Made by a program: the position numbers and the translations under genes. 64,000 nucleotides of DNA, taken from the NCBI RefSeq assembly GCF_011764545.1, contig NZ_AP022870.1, positions 5,688,001 through 5,752,000 of the forward strand. The letters run 5' to 3'. This stretch comes from Phytohabitans flavus (GTDB lineage: Bacteria > Actinomycetota > Actinomycetes > Mycobacteriales > Micromonosporaceae). Shown here piece after piece: positions 9,930-18,520 of the stretch. The notes under the pieces are model-generated. The model saw nothing but the letters and a program-made list of their open reading frames with translations. It was not told the DNA's origin and searched no databases. Every line of letters begins with the position of its first letter. The first letter of the stretch is position 1.

Positions 9930-10432
9930 TCAGCCCATCGCCCGCCAGCGCGCGAGGTTGTGACGGGCGTCCACGAGGGCGTCGTGGCGGTCGGCCTCGG
10001 CGTCCGGCAGCGCGGGCCGGCTGCGGTCGTCCCAGCGCTGGCGGAGATCCTTCGTGAAGCGCGGAATCTCCCGGGGCAGCGCCGGCATCGGCCCCAGAGC
10101 TGGGCGAGCGCGACGTGGTCGTACGCCGCGTACCACGCCCACAACTCCATGCGCTCGTGTGGCCGTCCCTTGATCGGCTCGATCAAGAACTGATAGAGGT
10201 CGTCCCGGATCCGCTCGCGCGAGCGCCACGCGGGGTCGCCTGGCGAGGGAAGCCGGTCGAGTACGTTGCGGCGGACCCAGGGCACCGCCTTGGTGTCGTC
10301 GAACTCGGTCGAGATCGCGTAGAACTCCCGGCCGTACTCGTCGACGACACCGATCGAGACGAGGTCGACCACCTGGCCGTCCTCGATGAACTCACAGTCG
10401 TAGAAATAGCGGTAGACCATCGGGGCCATCAT
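9930..10432 (-). CDS. 3'-exoribonuclease, polyadenylate-specific AS type (one frame break)
   Basis: DEDD-type 3'-5' exonuclease. Begins VYRYFYDCEFIEDGQVVDLVSIG, with the first acidic pair in DCEF. WAWYAAYDHVALAQLWG is followed by a frame break near 10090-10096 in a G4 run. The next frame continues PMPALPREIPRFTKDLRQ and ends with HDALVDARHNLARWRAMG, which carries the last catalytic Asp. Adding one G gives about 167 residues, as in homologues. The start is either ATG 10432 or the later ATG at 10420. Role: mRNA or tRNA 3'-end processing or decay, by family. Confidence 0.85.
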
Positions 10433-10463
10433 GCCCCCTACCTCGATCGAGTTCTAATGCGAC

Positions 10464-10510
10464 GAGCCGATCGGGTAAAAGCAGGCCCCCTCGCTTTACC
10501 CGATCGGCTC
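10464..10510. repeat. Perfect 16-bp inverted repeat in divergent region
   Basis: Arms GAGCCGATCGGGTAAA (10464-10479) and its exact complement (10495-10510) with a 15-base loop. It sits upstream of both flanking genes, which run outward, so it terminates neither. It may be a large operator or structured leader of the exoribonuclease mRNA. Confidence 0.6.
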
Positions 10511-10659
10511 CTCATCCCCGCCGCCGGACCCGCCGTGGCCCCGTAAGTCCCCACCTGCGACGGATCTGTCCTCTAGCCTGCACGTATGCTGAGACTCTGA
10601 CTGTCACCGATGTGATCGCTGGGGTGTACAGCACGCGACACGCGGTACATCATCTGGTG

Positions 10660-10688
10660 TTGACAGGCCCGCCAGTGGCGGTGATTGT
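10660..10688 (+). promoter_or_regulatory. Possible promoter of crp-like gene
   Basis: A consensus TTGACA is followed 17 bases later by the weak -10 sequence GATTGT, about 75 bases before the GTG start. Only the -35 hexamer is strong. Confidence 0.3.
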
Positions 10689-10762
10689 TGTGTGTTCGAC
10701 CTGTTTCTGCCCTGATTTAGGGCGAAACGGGAATGTGGTCCTTACCGGGGAGGGGTTGGACC

Positions 10763-11455
10763 GTGGAAGGTCGCCTGCCGGATCCTGGCGACGCACTGAC
10801 GGGTGTCGAGATGTTCGCCGGTCTCGAGCTCGAGGCGCGACAGCGTGTCATCAACGCGGCCGTGCCGCGCACCTACCGCAAAGGTCAGCTCTTGTTCGTC
10901 GAGAGTGACCCCGGCGACTCACTCATCGTCCTCAAACGCGGCGCCGTCGCCGTCTTCCGCACCTCGCCCACCGGCGAGCGCGCCGTCCTGTCCGTCGTAC
11001 GGCCGCCTGACGTCATCGGCGAAGTGTCCCTCTTGGACGCATCCACCCGATCCGCCTCCGCCGAAGCCATCGAGGACTGCACAGCCCTCGCTCTGTCCCG
11101 CCCGGCATTCATGGAGCTGGTGCACAACAACCCACGCATCCTGGACGCCGTGATGCGCTCCCTCGGCTCCCTGATCCGCCGCCTCACCGAGCAAAATGCC
11201 GACCACGTCTTCCTCGACCTGCCCGGCCGGGTCGCCAAGACGCTCGTGCGGCTCGCCGGTGAGAGCCAGGCCCCGATGATCACCATCGAGCTGAACCAGA
11301 GCCAGCTCGCCGAAATGGCCGGCGGTTCCCGCCAAAGCGTCAACCAGGCCATCGGCTCCTTCGCCAGTCGCGGCTGGCTGCGCACCGAAGGACGCCGGAT
11401 TGTGGTCACCGACGTGGCGGCCCTTCGGCGCCGGGCGGGCATGGCCGACCGCTAA
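10763..11455 (+). CDS. Crp/Fnr family transcriptional regulator
   Basis: 230 residues. The N-terminal cyclic-nucleotide-binding fold (FAGLELEARQRVI, KGQLLFVESDPGDSLIVLKRG, GEVSLLD) is followed by a long dimer helix and a C-terminal winged HTH (LNQSQLAEMAGGSRQSVNQAIGSF). The GTG at 10763 is chosen because GGGGAGGGG lies eight bases upstream; an in-frame ATG at 10733 lacks a site. No Cys cluster is seen, so it is not an Fe-S Fnr. The cAMP-pocket residues are only partly Crp-like, so the ligand is uncertain. The neighbouring gene carries a class III cyclase domain, which makes cyclic-nucleotide signalling a reasonable inference. Confidence 0.9.
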   Translation: MEGRLPDPGDALTGVEMFAGLELEARQRVINAAVPRTYRKGQLLFVESDPGDSLIVLKRGAVAVFRTSPTGERAVLSVVRPPDVIGEVSLLDASTRSASAEAIEDCTALALSRPAFMELVHNNPRILDAVMRSLGSLIRRLTEQNADHVFLDLPGRVAKTLVRLAGESQAPMITIELNQSQLAEMAGGSRQSVNQAIGSFASRGWLRTEGRRIVVTDVAALRRRAGMADR

Positions 11456-11515
11456 CAGGGTGATTCGACCAACTGCCCGCTTCCGAGGGTGGCGGGGCAC
11501 GGCGATACTCAGTTT

Positions 11516-11555
11516 GGTAAGGGCCCAAACGCCCATCCCAGAGAAGGGCCCTACC
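11516..11555. terminator. Hairpin between crp-like gene and cyclase-ATPase gene
   Basis: GGTAAGGGCCC and GGGCCCTACC arms with a 19-base loop and one bulged A. It lies 60 bases past the crp-like stop and directly before the TTG start at 11560. It could terminate the first gene or control translation of the second. Confidence 0.45.
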
Positions 11556-11559
11556 TTCC

Positions 11560-14500
11560 TTGGAGGACGGCATCTCCGCCCCATGCCCTCGGTGCGCCCG
11601 ACCAGCCGCCGCCGCTGACCGCTTCTGCGCAGGGTGCGGCGCAGAGCTCAGCCCAGCGTGCGCGCGGTGCGGCCGGCAGCTTACGGCCGGCGCGGCGTAC
11701 TGCACGGCGTGCGGGGCGGCGGTCGGCCCGGTCCAGGCCGCCACGCCACAGGAGGACCGGCGGCGGATCAGCGTGCTGTTCGTCGACCTCATCGACTTCA
11801 CGCCGTACGTGGAGAGCAGCGACCCCGAGCTAGTCCGTGGCATGCAGACCGGCTTCTTCTCGGCCGCTCGGCGGGTCGTCGGTCAGTACGGCGGGGTGGT
11901 CGAAAAGTACATCGGCGACGCGGTGATGGCCCTCTTCGGCGCACCGGTGGCCACCGAGAGCGACCCGCTCCGGTGCGTGCGGGCCGGGCTGGAGCTCCAG
12001 CGGGTGCTCACCGGGTTCGCCGGCGACCTGCGCTTCCGGGTGGGCGTGGCTACCGGCGAGGCGCTCGTCGACGTCTCCGCCGCACGCGACGGCGGGCAGG
12101 CGATCGTGGCCGGCGACGTGGTCAACACCGCCTCCCGGATGCAGGCGGTCGCGCCGCCCGGCGGGGTGCTTGTCTGCGGCACGACGTACGCGCTGACCCG
12201 TAACCAGGTGCGGTATGCGGCCCGGCCGGCGGTGACGCTGCGCGGCCGCTCGTCGCCGACCGAGGTATGGCTGGCGGAGGCGCCGCTGCGGGTGGCGCGC
12301 GCCGACCGTGCCCCCGACGCGACCCCGGTGATCGGCCGCGAGCACGAGCTGCGGCTGCTCGACAACGCGCTGCACCGCGCGCTCCAGGATCGCGCGCCGC
12401 AGCTGGTCACCCTCTTCGGCCACGCGGGCATCGGAAAATCCCGGCTGGTACGCGAGCTGCACGCACTCGCCCTTTCTGCCTCCCCGGAGGAAGCGGCCCC
12501 GGCTGTCACCTGGCACGTGGGCAACTGCCCGCCGTTCGGGGATGACGTGGCGTTCGCCGCGCTGGCCGACATCGTCAAGGCGGAGACCGGCATCCTCGAC
12601 ACCGATACCGCGCCGGCCGCCGCTCGCCGGTTGGAGGAAACGGTGGCTGGGCTGGTGCCGCAGGCCGAGGCGGGACGGCTGCTCGACGCCCTCCGCCCGC
12701 TCGTCGGGCTGGATGGCAGCCGCATGCCGGCCGAGGAGGCCGAGTCGGCCTGGCGGCGCTTCCTCGTCGCGCTCGCCGCCCGCCGCCCCACCGTGCTTGT
12801 CTTCGAAGACCTGCACTGGGCCGGCGAGACGATGCTCCGCTTCCTGGAGCTGCTGGCCGCCTCCGCCCGTGACGTACCGCTGATGCTGCTCTGCACCGCC
12901 CGCCCCGAGCTGCTCGACCAGGCGCCCGGCTGGGCTGGTACGAGCTCGCTGGCGATCACGCTGCCGCCGCTGCCGGACGCCGGCATCGCCACCATCTACA
13001 GCCACTTGTTCGGCCGCGGGCCGGTGTCCGCCGACATGCTCGGCCCGCTCGTCGAGGTCGCCGACGGCAACCCGCTCTACGCCCACGAGTTCGTGCGGAT
13101 GCTCATCGAGCAGGGCGCACTGCGCCAGTCCGGGCGCGGGTGGTCACTGGACGCCGAGCGCGAGCTGCCCATGCCCGACAGCGTCCACGGCGTGATCGCC
13201 AACCGGATCGACCTGCTCGACCGCGACGACCGCCAGGTGCTGCTGGCGGCCTCGGTGGTCGGCGCCTCGTTCTGGCCCGGCGCGGTCGCCGCCGCGCTCA
13301 GCCGCCCGGTCGAGTGGGTCGAGCGCTGCCTGCGCCGGCTCGAACAGCGCGACTTCGTACACGAGCGGACCCAGTCCACGATCGCCGGCCAGGCCGAGTA
13401 CCGCTTCCGCCACGTGCTCGTCCGCGACGTCTGCTACCGCCGCCTCCCCCATACCGAGCGGGTCGCCCGGCACGAGCGCACCGCCGACTGGCTGGACGCC
13501 CTGTCGAGTACCCGGGACACGGATCTCGCGGAGGTCCTGGCCCACCACCGGTGGGCCGCCCACGACATGGCCGGGCGCCTGGGCGTGCGGGCCGAACGCC
13601 ACGCGGTGGCCGCCCGCGAGGCCCTGCACCGCGCGGCCCGGCGCGCGTACGCCCTGCACGCGCTGGACGCCGCGGCCGCGCACGCCGAGCGGGCCCTCGC
13701 GCTGCCCGGCATTCCCGGTCTCGACTTGGAGCTGCTGGCGGCGGAGATCTCGTTCCACCGGCTGGGCTCACTCGATGTCGCGTCCCTGACGTCGCTGGCC
13801 CAGCGCCTCTTCGGCGCCGGCGACCACGCCGGGGCGGCCCGGGCCTGGACGCTGCTCGGCCAGGCCGCGTGGGTACGCGCCGACCGCTCGGCCGCGCTCG
13901 CCAGCCTCGACCGCGCGGTGGAGCTGTTCGACGCGCTGCCGGACAGCGCGCAGAAGGCCGACGCGTACGCCGAGCTGGGCCGCCTCCACATGCTCAACTA
14001 CGAGCGCGAGCCGGCCATCCAGGCAGCCGCCGCGGCGGCCGAGATGGCCGAGCGGCTCGGCGCCGTCGAGGTGGCGGCCAACGCCCGCATCACCGTGGCC
14101 GCCGCCCGCTACCAGGCCGGCGAGCGGGCCGGGCTGGACGAGCTGCACGAGGTCACGACCTTCTGCCGCGATCGCCGGCTGCTCGCCCTCCCCCGCGCCG
14201 TGCAGAACCTCGCCTGGGCGGTACGCGAGGAGGGCGACTGGGTCGGCTCCGACACGCTGCTCGGCGGTGGCTCCGACCCGGGTGTGCTCGTGACCGGGTA
14301 CTCGGGCGACGCGATGCGGGCGTACTTCGCCGGCGACTTCCCCGCGCTGATCACCGCCGCCGACGCCTTCCTGCACACCCCCACCGGACGCTGGGACATG
14401 CAGGTACGCGGCGTCCGCTCGGTCCTGCGCATCCTCCGCGGCGAGCAGCAGGCCGACGACGTGTACGAGGCGCTGGACTCGGCGCGGGGCAGCGGCTTCC

Positions 14501-15012
14501 ACCGGCCGTACTGGACCGCGCTGGGGCTCGGCGCCCTCTGCCGCGCCCTGGCCGGATACCGGACCGAGGCGGCCGCCCTGCTGGACGAGCTTGTGGCGGC
14601 GTGGCGGCCGGTGCCCGCCCTGGCCAGCGGCGAGTGGGTGGCCGCGGCCGCGCACGCCGCGGCGCTGACCGGCCCGGACGCGGCGGCGCTACTGCGGTCG
14701 GCGCTCGGCGAGGTACCGCACCGGACGCCGTGGGCGGAAGCCGCGCTGCACACGGTGTCGACCCCGGCCCGGCCAGGCGTGGGCTTCCTCGCGGCGGCGG
14801 AGATCTACGCCGGCATCCCGGACGCGACCGACCGGGTGCTGGCGCTGGCGCTCGCGGCGGGCGAGCTGCGCCGGACCGGCGACCACGCGGCGGCGGCCCA
14901 GCCGCTCCAGGAGGTACGCGCCTTCGCCCACCGCAACCAGGCGCCGGGACTGCTGCGCCTGGCTCACGGCGCTTCCCCGGGCACCAACTACACGCCGATC
15001 CTCGCGTCCTGA
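11560..15012 (+). CDS. Zinc-ribbon / class III cyclase / AAA ATPase / TPR signalling protein
   Basis: 1150 residues. Two zinc ribbons in the first 60 residues (CPRC...CAGC and CARC...CTAC). Then a class III nucleotide cyclase domain at about 70-240 with both metal Asp residues (VLFVDLIDFTPY and KYIGDAVMALFG). An AAA/STAND-like ATPase follows with Walker A GHAGIGKSRL near 290 and Walker B TVLVFEDLHWA. The C-terminal half is helical and TPR-like. This architecture is common in actinobacteria as adenylate/guanylate cyclase domain proteins, usually of unknown output. TTG at 11560 is the only in-frame start before the zinc ribbons; an upstream in-frame stop lies at 11518. Whether the cyclase makes cAMP, cGMP or nothing cannot be read from sequence. 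Confidence 0.9.
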   Translation: MEDGISAPCPRCARPAAAADRFCAGCGAELSPACARCGRQLTAGAAYCTACGAAVGPVQAATPQEDRRRISVLFVDLIDFTPYVESSDPELVRGMQTGFFSAARRVVGQYGGVVEKYIGDAVMALFGAPVATESDPLRCVRAGLELQRVLTGFAGDLRFRVGVATGEALVDVSAARDGGQAIVAGDVVNTASRMQAVAPPGGVLVCGTTYALTRNQVRYAARPAVTLRGRSSPTEVWLAEAPLRVARADRAPDATPVIGREHELRLLDNALHRALQDRAPQLVTLFGHAGIGKSRLVRELHALALSASPEEAAPAVTWHVGNCPPFGDDVAFAALADIVKAETGILDTDTAPAAARRLEETVAGLVPQAEAGRLLDALRPLVGLDGSRMPAEEAESAWRRFLVALAARRPTVLVFEDLHWAGETMLRFLELLAASARDVPLMLLCTARPELLDQAPGWAGTSSLAITLPPLPDAGIATIYSHLFGRGPVSADMLGPLVEVADGNPLYAHEFVRMLIEQGALRQSGRGWSLDAERELPMPDSVHGVIANRIDLLDRDDRQVLLAASVVGASFWPGAVAAALSRPVEWVERCLRRLEQRDFVHERTQSTIAGQAEYRFRHVLVRDVCYRRLPHTERVARHERTADWLDALSSTRDTDLAEVLAHHRWAAHDMAGRLGVRAERHAVAAREALHRAARRAYALHALDAAAAHAERALALPGIPGLDLELLAAEISFHRLGSLDVASLTSLAQRLFGAGDHAGAARAWTLLGQAAWVRADRSAALASLDRAVELFDALPDSAQKADAYAELGRLHMLNYEREPAIQAAAAAAEMAERLGAVEVAANARITVAAARYQAGERAGLDELHEVTTFCRDRRLLALPRAVQNLAWAVREEGDWVGSDTLLGGGSDPGVLVTGYSGDAMRAYFAGDFPALITAADAFLHTPTGRWDMQVRGVRSVLRILRGEQQADDVYEALDSARGSGFHRPYWTALGLGALCRALAGYRTEAAALLDELVAAWRPVPALASGEWVAAAAHAAALTGPDAAALLRSALGEVPHRTPWAEAALHTVSTPARPGVGFLAAAEIYAGIPDATDRVLALALAAGELRRTGDHAAAAQPLQEVRAFAHRNQAPGLLRLAHGASPGTNYTPILAS

Positions 15013-15070
15013 CTCAGGCTGCGCTGCTCCGGAGCGCGCGGGACTTCGTAATCACCCCGACCGGATGACG

Positions 15071-15808
15071 TCAGACGGCGACCGGGGCGGGTGGCGGCTC
15101 GGCGCCGGTGTCCGTGGGGGTGGGCGCGGTCTTCGACTGCTGGGTCTTGACCTTCTGCGCGTAGATGTCGACGTACTCGCGGCCGGACAGCTCCATCAGC
15201 TCATACATGATCTCGTCGGTGATGGCGCGCTCCACGAAGCGGTCGCCGGCCATCCCCGCGTACCGTCCGAAGTCGAGCGGGCGGCCGAAGCGGATCTTCA
15301 CGCGCTGGATCTTGGGGATGATCTTGCCGGGCGGCTGGATCTCGTCGGCGTTCAGCATCACCACCGGGATGACCGGGGCGCCGCTCTCCAGCGCGAGGCG
15401 CGCCACGCCGGTCTTGCCGCGATACAGGCGGCCGTCCGGCGAGCGGGTGCCCTCCGGGTAGATGCCGGCCAGGTTGCCCTCGCGCAGCACGCGCAGCTGG
15501 GTGTCAAGTGCGGCCTGGGCGGCCCGGCCGCCGGAACGGTCGACCGGGATCGTGCCGGTGCCGACGAAGAACATCTTCACCAGCCAGCCCTTGATCCCCT
15601 TGCCAGTGAAATACTCGGCTTTGGCGACAAAGGTGACTTTCCGCTTGACCATCAGCGGCATGAAGATCGAGTCAGAGAAGGACAAATGGTTGCTGGCGAT
15701 GATCGCCGCCCCGCTTTCGGGCACGTTGTCGCGACCCTCGACCTGCGGCCGCCAGATCAACCTGAGCCATGGCCCCAGCAGGATGTACTTGAGCAACCAG
15801 TACAGCAC
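15071..15808 (-). CDS. plsC: 1-acyl-sn-glycerol-3-phosphate acyltransferase
   Basis: Adds the second acyl chain to make phosphatidic acid, at the inner membrane face. 245 residues. Begins VLYWLLKYILLGPWLRLIW, a membrane-associated helix. Acyltransferase block I NHLSFSD (HX4D), block III GIYPEGTRSPDG and block IV-like VIPVVML are present. The GTG at 15808 has GGAAGGA about six bases upstream and is preferred to the longer frame from 15880, whose extra residues are Arg-rich. A Pro/Thr tail ends the protein. Convergent with the cyclase-ATPase gene, 58 bases away. Confidence 0.92.
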   Translation of the reverse strand: MLYWLLKYILLGPWLRLIWRPQVEGRDNVPESGAAIIASNHLSFSDSIFMPLMVKRKVTFVAKAEYFTGKGIKGWLVKMFFVGTGTIPVDRSGGRAAQAALDTQLRVLREGNLAGIYPEGTRSPDGRLYRGKTGVARLALESGAPVIPVVMLNADEIQPPGKIIPKIQRVKIRFGRPLDFGRYAGMAGDRFVERAITDEIMYELMELSGREYVDIYAQKVKTQQSKTAPTPTDTGAEPPPAPVAV

Positions 15809-16005
15809 AGGCGTCCTTCCCGCAGGGCTCCGCGCACGGAACCGTCGACATGAGCCTACGAAGCGGGTACGCCGCGCCACAACGCACTCCCCGAACCAGT
15901 CCTCGCCGTGTCACGATTCAGTGCACGGCCCGCACACCCGCGTGGGGCCCGAAGCCTGAGCCTGAGCCGACCCGGCGCCACGAGCGCCAGCGAGGAGTGT
16001 GTGCG

Positions 16006-16788
16006 GTGTCAGCGGGTGGTGCCCGGCGGGGGCGGCGGGACAACGGGCTCGACGCCTCCGAGTACGCCGTGGCCGGCGACGTCGACCCACGGGTCGGCGA
16101 GCACCTCCTCGACGTGCTGGCCGCTGGTGGCATCGCCGCCTATCTCCAGCCCTCCGCCGACCTCAACCCTGTGACCCGCACGACGACGATCCCGCCAAGA
16201 CCCACCGACCGGCTGTACGTGGATCGAGCCCACCTCGCGGTCGCCCGCGACCACCTCGCCAAGCTGGCCGAGGCGCCACCGCAGCCCGAGCAGCCCGACG
16301 TAAACGTCGATGTCGAGGCGGAGTGGCAGCGCATCGTCGCCGGCTTCCACAACGACGTGGCCGATCGCACACCCCCGTGGCCGTCCGCAGAGGAGGCCCC
16401 GCCGAGCACCAAGAGCGACCCGAGCGAGCCGCTTACCGACGCCACCCGGGTGAGCGGGGTGACGCTCGGCAGCCGCCACGAGGAGCCGTCCCTTCTGGAC
16501 GGTCTGGACACGTTCGGCGCCGACCTGCCCGACGATGACGACGACGAGGGGTATACGCCGCCCCCGCCGCCGCCCCTCCCCCGCATCTCGAAGTACGCGG
16601 TGCTCGGGATCGTCGCGATCATCGGCGGCTTCGTGCTCTTCCTCTTTCCCGAGCTGCTGCCGGCCGATCGAGGCATCACCACGCTGCTCGGGTTCACCGC
16701 GATTCTCGGCGGTTTCGTCACATTGATCTGGCGGCTGCGCTCTGGCGACGAGGAGGACGACGACCCCGACGACGGGGCCGTGGTCTGA
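16006..16788 (+). CDS. Membrane protein with DUF2007-like N-terminus and DUF308-like C-terminus
   Basis: 260 residues. The N-terminal domain (EYAVAGDVDPRVGEHLLDVLAAGGIAAYLQP...RPTDRLYVDRAHLAVARDHLAKL) resembles the small signal-transducing DUF2007 fold. A long acidic, Pro-rich linker follows, with DDDDDEG and a run of prolines. Two C-terminal transmembrane helices are near residues 196-212 and 222-240, and the tail is acidic. GTG at 16006 has GAGGAG eight bases upstream. Function unknown. Conserved in related actinobacteria by my recollection. Confidence 0.75.
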   Translation: MSAGGARRGRRDNGLDASEYAVAGDVDPRVGEHLLDVLAAGGIAAYLQPSADLNPVTRTTTIPPRPTDRLYVDRAHLAVARDHLAKLAEAPPQPEQPDVNVDVEAEWQRIVAGFHNDVADRTPPWPSAEEAPPSTKSDPSEPLTDATRVSGVTLGSRHEEPSLLDGLDTFGADLPDDDDDEGYTPPPPPPLPRISKYAVLGIVAIIGGFVLFLFPELLPADRGITTLLGFTAILGGFVTLIWRLRSGDEEDDDPDDGAVV

Positions 16789-16841
16789 AAGCTCGCATCA
16801 CGCAAGACCTCACGCAGAGAAATTCATCTACCGCTGTCTCC

Positions 16842-16851
16842 GTTACGTAAC
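16842..16851. promoter_or_regulatory. GTTACGTAAC palindrome upstream of otsA
   Basis: Perfect 10-base palindrome, followed eight bases later by another GTAAC (16858-16862). A likely protein-binding site in the otsA control region. Confidence 0.4.
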
Positions 16852-16862
16852 GCTTGTGTAAC

Positions 16863-16895
16863 TTGGCGTCAGTAGGAATACTCCTATCACGCCAA
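16863..16895. promoter_or_regulatory. 33-bp imperfect palindrome upstream of otsA
   Basis: TTGGCGT...TAGGA-atac-TCCTA...ACGCCAA, symmetric except for a one-base offset. It lies about 70 bases before the otsA ATG. It could be an operator or an mRNA leader hairpin. Confidence 0.45.
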
Positions 16896-16964
16896 TTCCC
16901 CAGACCATGACGCGCGGTATTCGATGGGTCCCTCGATCGTCGCCCCGCTGAAACGAGGTGCCGA

Positions 16965-18380
16965 ATGCGGCAGACTTCCCTCGTGGTGGTGGCCAACCGC
17001 CTGCCCGTCGACGACACGGTCGCGCCTGATGGCGCCTGTGAGTGGCGACGCAGTCCAGGCGGCCTGGTCAGTGCCCTGCACCCGATCCTTCACCACACGC
17101 CCGCGACATGGGTGGGCTGGGCCGGTGGCACCGGCCCGGCGCCGAGCCTCCCCGAGGTCGACGGGGTGCGCCTGCACACGGTGGCCCTCAGCGCCGATGA
17201 CGTGCGCGACCATTACGAAGGCTTCGCCAACGCCACCCTTTGGCCGCTTTACCACGACGCGGTCGAGCAGCCCGTCTACCACCGCCGCTGGTGGGAGTCG
17301 TACCAGCGGGTCAACCAGCGCTTCGCCGAGGCGACCGCGGAGATCGCCGAGCCCGGCGCGGTGGTGTGGGTGCAGGACTACCACCTCCAGCTGGTGCCGG
17401 GCATGCTCCGCGAGCTCCGCCCGGACCTGCTGATCGGGTTCTTCCTGCACGTGCCCTTCCCGCCGCCGGAGCTGTTCATGCAGCTCCCCCGCCGGGCCGA
17501 GCTGCTGCTCGGCATGCTCGGCGCCGACCTTGTCGGCTTCCAGCGGGCCCAGGCCGCGCACAACTTCGCCCAGCTCTGTGCCAAGGTGCTCAACGTGCCG
17601 GCCACCGACCGCCGGATCGCGGTCGAGGATCGGGTGGTGCGCATCGGGGCGTTCCCCGTCTCGATCGACATGGCCGAGATGGAGCAGCTCGCCCGGCGTC
17701 CCGACGTGGTCGCCCGCGCGCAGCAGTTCCGGGCCGACCTCGGCGAGCCGCAGCACATGATCCTCAGCGTCGACCGCCTGGACTACATCAAGGGCATCGA
17801 GCACCGGCTGAAGGCGTACAGCGAGCTGCTCGCCGACGGCCACGTCAAGATGAGCGACACCGTGATGGTGCAGGTGGCGGTGCCGAGCCGCGAGCGGGTC
17901 GGGCAGTACCGGGTGCTCCGCGACCGGGTAGAGCGCGAGGTCGGCCGGATCAACGGCGAGTTCGGGCGGGTCGGCGAGCCGGCGATCCACTACCTCAACC
18001 AGCCGTTCGGCCGGGCCGAGCTGGCCGCGCTCTACCGGGCCGCCGACGTCATGGTCGTCACCCCGCTGCGCGACGGGATGAACCTCGTCGCCAAGGAGTA
18101 CGTGGCGGCTCGCGTCGACAACACCGGCGCGCTGGTGCTCAGCGAGTTTGCCGGGGCGGCTGCCGAGCTCACCCAGGCATACCTGGTCAACCCGCACGAT
18201 CTCGACGGCCTGAAGCTGACGCTCATGCACGCCAAGGAGGCGGCGCCCGGCGACGTCAGCGCCCGGATGGGCGCGATGCGCGAGCACCTGCGCGGCCACG
18301 ACATCCAGGCGTGGGCCCGCTCCTACCTCTCGGCGCTGGACCACACCGGCTCGCTCGCCGCGCGGCTGCGGGCGGACTAG
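16965..18380 (+). CDS. otsA: Trehalose-6-phosphate synthase
   Basis: GT20 glucosyltransferase that joins UDP- or ADP-glucose to glucose 6-phosphate, giving trehalose 6-phosphate for osmotic and stress protection. 471 residues, normal length. Starts [62 protein letters not shown] and the nucleotide-sugar site [18 protein letters not shown] are present. ATG at 16965 has GAGGTG five bases upstream. No trehalose phosphatase gene follows; otsB must be elsewhere. Two palindromes upstream suggest regulated transcription, and a T-tailed terminator follows at 18488-18520. Confidence 0.96.
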   Translation: MRQTSLVVVANRLPVDDTVAPDGACEWRRSPGGLVSALHPILHHTPATWVGWAGGTGPAPSLPEVDGVRLHTVALSADDVRDHYEGFANATLWPLYHDAVEQPVYHRRWWESYQRVNQRFAEATAEIAEPGAVVWVQDYHLQLVPGMLRELRPDLLIGFFLHVPFPPPELFMQLPRRAELLLGMLGADLVGFQRAQAAHNFAQLCAKVLNVPATDRRIAVEDRVVRIGAFPVSIDMAEMEQLARRPDVVARAQQFRADLGEPQHMILSVDRLDYIKGIEHRLKAYSELLADGHVKMSDTVMVQVAVPSRERVGQYRVLRDRVEREVGRINGEFGRVGEPAIHYLNQPFGRAELAALYRAADVMVVTPLRDGMNLVAKEYVAARVDNTGALVLSEFAGAAAELTQAYLVNPHDLDGLKLTLMHAKEAAPGDVSARMGAMREHLRGHDIQAWARSYLSALDHTGSLAARLRAD

Positions 18381-18406
18381 ACGCTCTATTCCAAAACCGA
18401 GATTCT

Positions 18407-18472
18407 GAGCTGCCGCGATGTCCGCGGTGGTCCAGACCGCTGCTCCCGCGGCCTCACCCTCCGCGGTTTCAC
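18407..18472 (+). repeat. 65-bp dispersed repeat, solo copy
   Basis: Begins GAGCTGCCGCGATGTCCGCG and matches, with a few changes, the two inverted copies at 55216-55280 (+) and 55629-55693 (-). It contains nested small palindromes (GGTCCRGACC, CCGCGATGTCCGCGG). Lies between otsA and its T-tailed terminator. Confidence 0.85.
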
Positions 18473-18487
18473 ATAGATCGCTTAGGT

Positions 18488-18520
18488 GCTCCTGGCCGAT
18501 TGGTCAGGAGCCGCCTTTTT
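18488..18520 (+). terminator. Rho-independent terminator after otsA
   Basis: GCTCCTGGCC and GGTCAGGAGC arms with a GATT loop, then CGCC and five T residues. The only classic T-tailed terminator noticed in the window. It overlaps the stop codon of the convergent hydrolase gene at 18504. Confidence 0.8.

Larger units (their letters stand above)
10433..10762. other. Divergent intergenic region between exoribonuclease and crp-like genes
   Basis: 330 bases without a credible gene. Contains the perfect inverted repeat at 10464-10510, a possible promoter (TTGACA at 10660-10665, then 17 bases to GATTGT at 10683-10688) for the crp-like gene, and the GGGGAGGGG ribosome-binding site at about 10747-10755. 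A clear Crp half-site pair was looked for and not found. Confidence 0.5.

Noticed and set aside
10600-10650. Crp-type operator in front of the crp-like gene
   Set aside because: TGTGATCGCTGGGGTGTACA has one good half-site only; symmetry is too poor to call.
13140-15068. 642-codon open frame inside the cyclase-ATPase gene
   Set aside because: Arg/Pro/Gly-rich out-of-frame translation of a well-supported gene; no family resemblance.
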